DNA from: Clostridia bacterium
GTDB taxonomy: Bacteria > Bacillota > Clostridia > Oscillospirales > QAKW01
DNA length: 6,384 bases
NCBI GenBank assembly: GCA_017442025.1
Contig: JAFSBD010000339.1
Coordinates: 1-6,384 of the forward strand
Direction: 5' to 3'
Part shown: positions 1 to 6,000 of the stretch, piece after piece
Position numbering within the stretch: position 1 is the first letter of the stretch
How the letters are laid out: each line of letters opens with the position of its first letter
Translations under genes and position numbers: made by a program
The notes under the pieces: generated by a model
Told to the model about the DNA's origin: nothing
What the model saw: only the letters and a program-made list of their open reading frames with translations
Databases searched by the model: none

Positions 1-132
1 ATAAGCTTCGGTGGCTGCAGCCTTATCACCGGACTCTACAGCTGCATCGAATTTCTTGATCAATGTTTTGAGTTCGGATTTCAGCATTTTATTTTGCAGG
101 GTCTTGGTTTCGGTAACCAATACTCTCTTTTT
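1..132 (-). pseudogene. Truncated inverted second copy of the 30S ribosomal protein S20 gene
   Basis: Read on the minus strand, positions 132 to 1 form 44 open codons. They translate to S20 residues Lys8 through Tyr51 of the intact gene at 213-479, with one difference (His20 of the intact protein is Gln here). The first seven residues (MPNIKSA) are missing: the codon just upstream of the first matching Lys is TGA (133-135), and no start codon or ribosome binding site lies in the right place. A TTG occurs in frame at 118-120 but has no convincing Shine-Dalgarno sequence. The fragment continues off the left edge, so the state of its C-terminal half is unknown. I count 19 base differences from the intact copy over 132 bases, and 18 of them are synonymous. 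It is therefore not a simple fold-back of the same molecule but a copy that diverged under protein-level selection. It could be a broken paralogue, an acquired allele, or a strain-chimeric assembly join. Confidence 0.75.
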
Positions 133-161
133 TCAAAAAATACTTGATTTTATGAAAAAAG
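127..161. repeat. AT-rich near-palindrome overlapping the rpsT -35 element
   Basis: CTTTTTTCA (127-135) is the exact reverse complement of TGAAAAAAG (153-161). Inside this pair, AAAAT (137-141) and ATTTT (147-151) also pair, separated from the outer stem by a single A-A mismatch (136/152), with a five-base loop at 142-146. The palindrome straddles the point where similarity to rpsT ends and covers the -35 hexamer. It may be an operator, a recombination scar, or chance in low-complexity sequence. It lacks the GC stem of an intrinsic terminator. Confidence 0.4.
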
Positions 162-172
162 GGTGTTAAAAT
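144..172 (+). promoter_or_regulatory. Extended -10 promoter of rpsT
   Basis: TTGATT (-35, 144-149) is followed after a 17-base spacer by TAAAAT (-10, 167-172), and the TGT just before it (164-166) supplies a TGn extended -10. Transcription should begin near 179, leaving a leader of about 34 bases that carries only the ribosome binding site. This places the promoter between the inverted fragment and the intact gene. Confidence 0.7.
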
Positions 173-197
173 ATTTAAGCATTTGAAAAATGAAGAC

Positions 198-206
198 AAG
201 GAGGTG
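198..206 (+). promoter_or_regulatory. Ribosome binding site of rpsT
   Basis: AAGGAGGTG at 198-206 is a near-perfect match to the 16S anti-Shine-Dalgarno sequence and lies six bases before the ATG at 213. It decides the start: the in-frame TTG at 183 lies upstream of this site and would add ten residues not normal for S20. Confidence 0.85.
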
Positions 207-212
207 TATCCC

Positions 213-479
213 ATGCCCAATATCAAATCTGCCAAGAAGAGAGTTCTGGTGACCGAAACCAAGACCCTGCATAATAAAATGCTGAAGTCTGAGCTCAAGA
301 CCCTCATCAAGAAGTTTGATGCAGCTGTTGAGTCCGGTGATAAGGCTGCGGCTACCGAGGCATATAAGGTTGCTGTTAAGAAGATTGACAAGGCTGTCGG
401 AAAGAGTATTATTGCGAAGAATACCTCCAACAGAAAGAAGAGCAAGCTGACCGTTAAGCTGAATAAGATGGGTGCTTGA
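213..479 (+). CDS. rpsT: 30S ribosomal protein S20
   Basis: This encodes an 88-residue basic protein of the usual S20 length (about 86-90 residues). S20 is a primary 16S rRNA-binding protein of the small ribosomal subunit, an elongated bundle of three helices contacting the 5' domain and helix 44. What is seen: the family start MPNIKSAKKR, the helical middle with LIKKFDAAVESGD, and the conserved basic C-terminal block around residues 67-84 (GKSIIAKNTSNRKKS then KLTVKLN). The ATG at 213 is chosen over the TTG at 183 because the strong ribosome binding site lies between them. The gene is monocistronic, with its own extended -10 promoter upstream and a hairpin terminator 22 bases after the stop. 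In many Firmicutes rpsT lies beside holA and gpr or lepA; none of these is seen here. The oddity is the inverted, truncated second copy immediately upstream. Identification is secure. Confidence 0.97.
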   Translation: MPNIKSAKKRVLVTETKTLHNKMLKSELKTLIKKFDAAVESGDKAAATEAYKVAVKKIDKAVGKSIIAKNTSNRKKSKLTVKLNKMGA

Positions 480-501
480 TTTCTTTTTGAAGTCATGAAT
501 T

Positions 502-541
502 AAGACCTCTGTCCAAAAATGGGCGGAGGTCTTGTTATTTT
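502..541 (+). terminator. Intrinsic terminator of rpsT
   Basis: AAGACCTCTGTCC (502-514) pairs with GGGCGGAGGTCTT (521-533) to give a 13-pair stem including two G-T wobbles, closed by the six-base loop AAAAAT. A T-rich tail with a G and an A interrupting it (534-541) follows. It sits 22 bases after the rpsT stop and before the lipoprotein promoter, which separates the two units. Confidence 0.85.
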
Positions 542-556
542 ACCTGCGGCTTCACC

Positions 557-585
557 TTGACTTTATGAGTAATGGATTATATAAT
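557..585 (+). promoter_or_regulatory. Near-consensus sigma-A promoter of the lipoprotein gene
   Basis: TTGACT (557-562), a 17-base spacer and a perfect TATAAT (580-585) form an almost consensus housekeeping promoter. Transcription should begin near 592, leaving a leader of about 22 bases. The in-frame ATG at 572 lies inside the promoter spacer, so it cannot be the translation start of this transcript. Confidence 0.8.
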
Positions 586-601
586 AAACATATATTTTCA
601 A

Positions 602-610
602 AAGGGTGAT
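602..610 (+). promoter_or_regulatory. Ribosome binding site of the lipoprotein gene
   Basis: AAGGGTGAT at 602-610 resembles the anti-Shine-Dalgarno complement AAGGAGGTGAT with two bases missing. It lies just before ATG 614 and supports that start, which is also the one that gives a proper signal peptide. Confidence 0.65.
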
Positions 611-613
611 TTC

Positions 614-1330
614 ATGAAAAAAACAATCCTATTTTTCGCGATTATTTCGATTTTATGCAGTCTTACCGGGTGTAATACCTTTAAGGATACGCCCGAGACC
701 GATGCAGCCTTTGCCGCTTATGAAGATGCCGTTTTGCAAACGATTGCCCATAAAAAAGGCTCCATCACGGTTGCAACCGAAACCAAAAGTACCGTCGGCG
801 AAGAAAGCAATACCTTAGGTGTGATCGAGTATAGCTTTACCACCGATGAAGAGAATCGGGTTTCTTTCGAGCGCAATGATTATGCAAACAGCGAGCTGGT
901 CGCTTCCTATTACGGGGACGGAAAAGCCGCCTATCAGATGGATTTTTCCAGTGGAGAATGGCTGGATGTAACCGAAGACAGTGCCAATATGCTGGAGCAT
1001 GATAAAAACTATTTCAATACATTGTCGCTCTTCCGTATCGATAATCAATTTCGCTACAGTAAGCATTTTTTAGAGAGCGTTTTGCTGGAAGAAGCGGCAG
1101 GGGAGAAGGTTATTACCTTCACTCTTAAAAACAGTGCCGTTACCGATATGCTGGATTTTACCGATAAGAAGGGGGTCCACCGCAAAATGGCCTCCCAGAC
1201 CAGAGAATATTATGTAAACCAAGAGGGGGACATACAGCGCATTGTGATCAATACTATGCAGGATGTCCTTTATGAAGGAAAACAGGGGACCCTCTCCAGC
1301 GTTTTAACCGTAACAACCGATTACGAATAA
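614..1330 (+). CDS. Predicted lipoprotein of unknown function
   Basis: This encodes 238 residues beginning with a classic lipoprotein signal: MKK, a hydrophobic stretch over residues 4-16, then the lipobox LTGC with Cys20 as the expected lipidated residue. The mature protein of about 219 residues should be anchored to the outer face of the cytoplasmic membrane. No family is recognised with certainty. After a short linker and a helix-like segment (roughly residues 29-45), the chain is rich in alternating polar and hydrophobic residues, such as GSITVATETKS, VIEYSFTTDEE and REYYVNQEGDIQRIVINTM. This suggests an extended antiparallel beta fold like the LolA/LppX-type shells of other Firmicute lipoproteins, but that is inference from pattern only. 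No catalytic motif is visible. The gene is a single transcription unit with a near-consensus promoter and a terminator shared with the convergent comM. The ATG at 614 is preferred to the ATG at 572, which falls inside the promoter and would put 14 residues before the signal peptide. Confidence 0.85.
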   Translation: MKKTILFFAIISILCSLTGCNTFKDTPETDAAFAAYEDAVLQTIAHKKGSITVATETKSTVGEESNTLGVIEYSFTTDEENRVSFERNDYANSELVASYYGDGKAAYQMDFSSGEWLDVTEDSANMLEHDKNYFNTLSLFRIDNQFRYSKHFLESVLLEEAAGEKVITFTLKNSAVTDMLDFTDKKGVHRKMASQTREYYVNQEGDIQRIVINTMQDVLYEGKQGTLSSVLTVTTDYE

Positions 1331-1370
1331 GAAAAGAGCCTCATGCGAGGCTCTTTTCTTATTCATAATC
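1319..1370. terminator. Long bidirectional terminator shared by the lipoprotein gene and comM
   Basis: The arms 1319-1342 and 1347-1370 are 24 bases each and complementary at 23 positions (the mismatch is C1324 against A1365), with the four-base loop ATGC. The GC core GAGCCTC/GAGGCTC (1336-1342 and 1347-1353) is flanked by A-rich and T-rich tracts, so it can act as an intrinsic terminator in both directions. It includes both stop codons (1328-1330 on +, 1359-1361 on -) and the last three sense codons of each gene, all reading Asp-Tyr-Glu. Only 28 bases separate the two stop codons. Confidence 0.9.
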
Positions 1371-2873
1371 ATGGATGTTTCGAAACCGCAGGGCTTCGCT
1401 GATATGAGCAAGTTCGATCAGTTCTGCTCCTGCTAAATCGGCAATGGTGCGGGCTACCTTTAAAATGCGGTAGTAGCCGCGGGCAGAAAGCTCTAATTTA
1501 TCAAAGCTCTGCTTGAGAAGTTGCTCCGCTTCGGGGGTGAGCTTGCAGTATTTTTTGACCATAGGGGAGGTGAGGTCGGCATTTTTACTGATCCCTTCAT
1601 CCTTATACCGTTCCTGCTGACGTTTGCGCGCGGCAATCACCCGCGCGCGGATGGCGGAAGAAGGCTCACCGGGGGCTTTGGTGCTGAGCTCTTCATAGGA
1701 GATGGCCGGGACTTCCACATGGAGATCGATCCGATCCAGCAAGGGGCCGGAGATCCGATGGCGGTATCGCTGGATCTCGCCGGGGGAGCAGGTGCAGGCT
1801 TTGGTAGGATGACCCAGATAACCGCATTTGCAGGGGTTCATGGCGCAGACCAGCATTACATTGCAAGGGTATGTAACGGTGCCGTTGGCGCGGGCAACGG
1901 TGATCTCGTTATCCTCCAAGGGAGCGCGCATGGAATCTAAAACCTGGGGTGTAAATTCCGGCAGTTCATCTAAAAAGAGAACGCCGTTATGGGCCATGGA
2001 AAGCTCTCCGGGGGTAAGGTTCTGCCCACCGCCGCAGAGGGCAACATAAGTGGCGGTATGATGAGGGCTGCGGAAGGGGCGGGTGCGGCAGAGATCCTGC
2101 CCCGGCCGACCGGCAACCGAGAAGATTTTGGTACACTCTAATGCTTCTTCAAATTCTAAGGGTGGCAAAATGGTGGGAAGCCGCTTGGCAAGCATACTTT
2201 TACCGCTTCCGGGCGGGCCCTCCATCCGCAGATTATGGCCGCCCGCAGCGGCAATTTCCATAGCGCGGCGGGGGATAAATTGCCCTTTCACATCGGCAAA
2301 ATCGATTTGAAAATCTTCTTCCTCCTCGGCTTTGAATTGAATGGGGGTCAAAGGCCGGGCTTTTTCAGGGTCCATCAACAATTCCACCGCCTCCCGCACA
2401 TGGCGAACAGGATAGATGGCAATCTGATCGATATATTGCACCTCGGGTGCGTTATCGGCAGGGATGATGAGAGCGCGGAAACCCATTTCCCGCGCTTTGA
2501 GCGCCATGGGGAGAACGCCGCGCACCGGCCGCACCTCGCCCAATAGAGAGAGCTCACCGATCAGGCCGACGCCGCTGAAATCGCCGGCGAGGCTGCCGTC
2601 GCAGCATAAAAAGCCCATCAGCATGGCCAGATCATAGACCGGCCCGATCTTCTTCACGTCTGCCGGTGCGAGATTAACAGTGATCCGCTTGGCAGGGAAG
2701 GAATAGCCGGAATTTTTCAGGGCACTGCGTACCCGTTCTTTGGATTCTTTCACTGCGGCATCGGGCAGGCCGACGATTTCAAAGGCCGGCAGGCCGCCGC
2801 TTATATCCACTTCGACCGTAACGGGAAAGGCATCGATTCCCATTAAACCGAAGGACATCATTCTTGCTACCAT
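1359..2873 (-). CDS. comM: ComM/YifB family Mg-chelatase-like AAA+ ATPase
   Basis: The protein is 504 residues, full length for this family. ComM, as studied in naturally transforming Gram-negative bacteria, is a hexameric cytoplasmic helicase that promotes branch migration when incoming DNA is integrated; its role in Firmicutes (as YifB) is less clear. Seen in order: an N-terminal ChlI-like domain (about 15-165) with GLPAFEIVGLPDAAVKES and the RITVNLAPAD block; then the AAA+ core with Walker A GPPGSGKS (219-226), Walker B VLFLDE (298-303), sensor-1 region AMNPC (344-348), a family-typical Cys group (C348, C350, C360, C362) that may bind metal, and the arginine motif SGPLLDRID (Arg381). The C-terminal Mg-chelatase domain carries SARGYYRILKVART, the sensor-2 region with Arg465. 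The ATG at 2873 has AAAGGAGGA seven bases upstream. The gene stands alone, without the dprA neighbour seen in some genomes, and has its own promoter. Biochemical specificity in this organism is inferred from family membership. Confidence 0.94.
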   Translation of the reverse strand: MVARMMSFGLMGIDAFPVTVEVDISGGLPAFEIVGLPDAAVKESKERVRSALKNSGYSFPAKRITVNLAPADVKKIGPVYDLAMLMGFLCCDGSLAGDFSGVGLIGELSLLGEVRPVRGVLPMALKAREMGFRALIIPADNAPEVQYIDQIAIYPVRHVREAVELLMDPEKARPLTPIQFKAEEEEDFQIDFADVKGQFIPRRAMEIAAAGGHNLRMEGPPGSGKSMLAKRLPTILPPLEFEEALECTKIFSVAGRPGQDLCRTRPFRSPHHTATYVALCGGGQNLTPGELSMAHNGVLFLDELPEFTPQVLDSMRAPLEDNEITVARANGTVTYPCNVMLVCAMNPCKCGYLGHPTKACTCSPGEIQRYRHRISGPLLDRIDLHVEVPAISYEELSTKAPGEPSSAIRARVIAARKRQQERYKDEGISKNADLTSPMVKKYCKLTPEAEQLLKQSFDKLELSARGYYRILKVARTIADLAGAELIELAHISEALRFRNIHDYE

Positions 2874-2880
2874 GGGGTTG

Positions 2881-2889
2881 TCCTCCTTT
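2881..2889 (-). promoter_or_regulatory. Ribosome binding site of comM
   Basis: On the minus strand AAAGGAGGA (2889 down to 2881) lies seven bases before the ATG at 2873-2871. This fixes that Met as the start, ahead of the other Met codons at residues 5 and 6. Confidence 0.85.
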
Positions 2890-2899
2890 TTCCAAATCT

Positions 2900-2928
2900 A
2901 TTATAACTTTTGAACGAATAAAATGCAA
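2900..2928 (-). promoter_or_regulatory. Sigma-A promoter of comM
   Basis: Read on the minus strand, TTGCAT (2928-2923) and a perfect TATAAT (2905-2900) are separated by 17 bases. Transcription should begin near 2893, only about 20 bases before the start codon. It runs back-to-back with the nifJ promoter, with about 40 bases between the two -35 elements. Confidence 0.75.
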
Positions 2929-2968
2929 TTTATTTGTGTTTTTTCTCTAAAAAACTTTCTTTTCACCC

Positions 2969-2997
2969 TTTACACCGCGGACAATCCATGTTAAAAT
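2969..2997 (+). promoter_or_regulatory. Extended -10 promoter of nifJ
   Basis: TTTACA (2969-2974), a 17-base spacer and TAAAAT (2992-2997), preceded by TGT (2989-2991), make an extended -10 promoter. The block TGTTAAAATAT (2989-2999) is identical to the rpsT promoter block at 164-174. The expected start near 3004 gives a leader of about 36 bases, too short for a riboswitch. An A/T-rich stretch upstream (about 2945-2964) might act as an UP element. Confidence 0.75.
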
Positions 2998-3027
2998 ATC
3001 ATTTGGTAATTATATTTAAAACAATAT

Positions 3028-3036
3028 AAGGAGGAC
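3028..3036 (+). promoter_or_regulatory. Ribosome binding site of nifJ
   Basis: AAGGAGGAC at 3028-3036 is a strong Shine-Dalgarno sequence placed just before ATG 3040. The chosen start also makes the active-site numbering agree with known PFOR enzymes. Confidence 0.85.
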
Positions 3037-3039
3037 ACT

Positions 3040-6000
3040 ATGGCAAGAAAAATGAAAACCATGGACGGTAACAACGCCGCCGCGCATGTATCCTATGCGT
3101 TCACCGACGTTGCGGGTATCTACCCCATCACTCCGTCCTCGGTAATGGCTGAAATGACTGATAAGTGGGCTGCGGAAGGCCGCGTCAACGTATTCGGTCA
3201 GAAAGTAAAGGTTGTTGAGATGCAGTCTGAGGCAGGTGCTGCCGGTACCGTGCATGGCTCTTTGGCCGCCGGTGCTTTGACCACCACCTATACTGCTTCC
3301 CAGGGTCTTCTTCTGATGATCCCCAATATGTATAAGATCGCAGGTGAGCAGCTGCCCGGCGTTATCCATTGTTCCGCCCGTGCTCTGGCTTCCCATGCCC
3401 TTTCCATCTTCGGTGATCATTCCGACGTTATGGCTTGCCGCCAGACCGGCTTTGCAATGCTTTGCGCCAGCAACGTTCAGGAAGTTATGGACCTGGGTGC
3501 TGTTGCCCATCTCTCTGCGATCAAGGGTAAGGTTCCCTTCCTGCATTTCTTTGATGGCTTCCGCACCTCCCATGAGCTGCAGAAGATCGAGATCTGGGAT
3601 TATGAAGATCTGAAAGAAATGCTGGATATGGATGCGGTCAATGCGTTCCGCAAGAATGCGCTGAACCCCGAGCATCCTGTTCTCCGCGGCTCCGCTCAGA
3701 ACCCGGACGTTTTCTTCCAGGCACGTGAGGCCTGCAATAAGTTCTATGATGCTCTTCCCGCAGTGGTTGAAGAGTATATGGATAAGGTGAATGCCAAGAT
3801 CGGCACCAACTATAAGCCCTTTAACTACTATGGTGCGGATGACGCTGAGTTTGTCATCGTTGCCATGGGTTCTGTCAACGATACCATCGAAGAGACCGTT
3901 GATTACCTCAACGCTCATGGCGCAAAGGTCGGTCTGGTTAAGGTTCGTTTGTATCGTCCCTGGTCCACCAAGCATCTGCTTGCCGTTCTGCCCAAGAGCG
4001 TCAAGAAGATCGCTGTTCTGGACCGCACCAAGGAGCCCGGCGCGCTGGGCGAGCCCCTCTATCTGGACGTTGTTACCGCTCTGGCCGGTACCGAGTTCAA
4101 GGATGTTAAGGTTGTCGGCGGCCGCTACGGTCTGGGTTCTAAGGACACTACCCCTGCCAATATCGCCGCAGTTTATGAGAACCTGAAGGCTGAGGAGCCC
4201 AAGAACAGCTTCACCATCGGCATTGTCGATGATGTTACCGACCTGTCCTTGGAGGATGTGGACATCCATACCGCTCCCGAAGGCACCATCTCCTGCAAGT
4301 TCTGGGGTCTGGGTTCCGATGGTACTGTCGGTGCCAATAAGAACTCCATCAAGATCATCGGTGACCATACCGATAAGTATGCGCAGGCATACTTTGCTTA
4401 TGACTCCAAGAAGTCCGGCGGTGTTACCATCTCCCATCTGCGTTTCGGTGATACCCCCATCAAGTCTACCTACTTCATCTCCAAGGCCGATTTCGTTGCC
4501 TGCCATAATCCCTCTTATATCGATAAGTATGATATGGTATCCGAGGTTAAGAAGGGCGGCTCCTTCTTGCTGAACTGCCCCTGGTCTGTGGAAGAGCTGG
4601 AAGATAGACTTCCCGCCAATGTCAAGAGATATCTGGCTGAAAACGATATCAACTTCTATATCATCGACGGTATCAAGATCGGTCGTGAGATCGGCTTGGG
4701 CGGCAGAATCAATACCGTTCTGCAGTCTGCCTTCTTTAAAATCGCTCAGGTCATCCCCGAGGCGGAAGCCATTCAGTATATGAAGGATGCCGCTACCGCT
4801 TCTTATAGCAAGAAGGGTCAGCATATCGTTGATATGAACCATAAGGCGATCGAGGCCGGTGCCAATAGCGCGGTTAAGGTCGAGATCCCCGCTTCCTGGA
4901 AGGATGCTAAGGATGAGGCTGTTGCTGTCAACGTTGAGTGCGACCGCGCAGACCTGAAGGAATATGTTGAGAACATCCTGATCCCCGTCAACGCTCAGAA
5001 GGGCGATAAGCTCCCCGTTTCCGCCTTCGAAAAGTATGTCGATGGTCATATGGAGCAGGGTGCCGCCGCATTCGAGAAGCGCGGTATTGCTGTTGATGTT
5101 CCCCAGTGGATTCCCGAGAACTGTATCGAGTGTAACCAGTGCTCTCTGGTCTGCCCCCATGCCGTTATCCGTCCCTTCGCGCTGAATGCCGATGAGGTTG
5201 CTAATGCTCCCGAAGGCATGAAGACCAAGAAGATGATGGGTAAGGGTCTGGATCACCTGACCTTCACCATGGGCGTTTCTGTTCTGGATTGTACCGGTTG
5301 CGGCAGCTGTGCGGCTGTCTGCCCGGCCAAGAATAAGGCCCTGGTTATGAGCTCCCTCGATTCTCAGATCGGTGAGCAGAAATACTTCAACTATAACTAT
5401 AAGAACGTTGCCGAGAAGCCCGAAGTCAACGAAGTCTTCAAGGTTGAGACCGTTAAGGGCTCCCAGTTCAAGACTCCCTTGCTCGAGTACTCCGGTGCTT
5501 GCGCAGGCTGCGGCGAGACTCCCTACGCCAAGCTGATGACTCAGCTCTTCGGTGATCGGATGTATATCTCCAACGCCACCGGTTGCTCCTCCATCTGGGG
5601 CGGTTCTTCTCCCTCCACTCCCTATACTGTGGATAAGAAGGGCCATGGTCCCGCTTGGGCCAACTCCCTCTTCGAGGATAACGCCGAGCATGGTCTGGGT
5701 ATGTTCCTGGGTGCTACCCAGCTTCGCGAGAAGGTAACTGCCGAGATCGAAGAACTCTATAGCTTCACCACCATTGATAGCCTGAAGGCTGCCATCGACG
5801 AGTGGAAGGCCACCTATAACGACACCAAGACCAACACCGCCGCTACCGAGAAATTGGTTGCTGAGCTGGAGAAGGTCGATTGCTGTGAAAAGGGCAAGGC
5901 TGCTGCCGCTTCCATCCTGGCTCAGAAAGATTTCATCGCCAAGAAGTCCATCTGGATCCTGGGCGGCGACGGTTGGGCCTATGATATCGGCTTCGGCGGT

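Larger units (their letters stand above)
1..365. repeat. Large imperfect inverted repeat built from two rpsT copies
   Basis: Arm 1 (1-132) is the reverse complement of arm 2 (234-365, codons 8-51 of rpsT), with 19 mismatches and no gaps, about 86% identity. The 101-base spacer (133-233) contains the whole rpsT promoter, its leader and its first seven codons. The left arm may extend beyond the window, so its true length is not known. Confidence 0.8.

Noticed and set aside
133..160. A decayed 5' end (MPNIKSA region) of the inverted rpsT copy
   Set aside because: Beyond codon 8 only a five-base ATCAA match and low-complexity A/T sequence remain, with a TGA in frame. This is not enough to call degraded homology.
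183..212. An upstream TTG start that would extend S20 by ten residues
   Set aside because: The strong ribosome binding site at 198-206 lies inside that extension, and family members start at MPNIKSA or similar.
89..496. A 135-residue minus-strand open frame with hydrophobic segments
   Set aside because: It is antisense to rpsT and crosses the inverted fragment in a frame other than the S20 one. The apparent membrane segments come from reading Lys-rich S20 codons backwards as Phe/Leu codons.
815..1066. An 83-residue minus-strand open frame
   Set aside because: It lies inside the lipoprotein gene on the opposite strand, with no ribosome binding site or domain.
1521..2546. Several plus-strand open frames across 1521-2546
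   Set aside because: They are antisense shadows of comM. None has a ribosome binding site or a recognisable domain, and comM has complete ATPase motifs through this region.
2985..3005. A Rex-type redox operator in the nifJ promoter (TTGTTAA...TTAACAA-like)
   Set aside because: The left half ATGTTAAAAT is similar, but the right half (ATCATTTG) does not match the consensus, and the left half is already explained by the -10 element.
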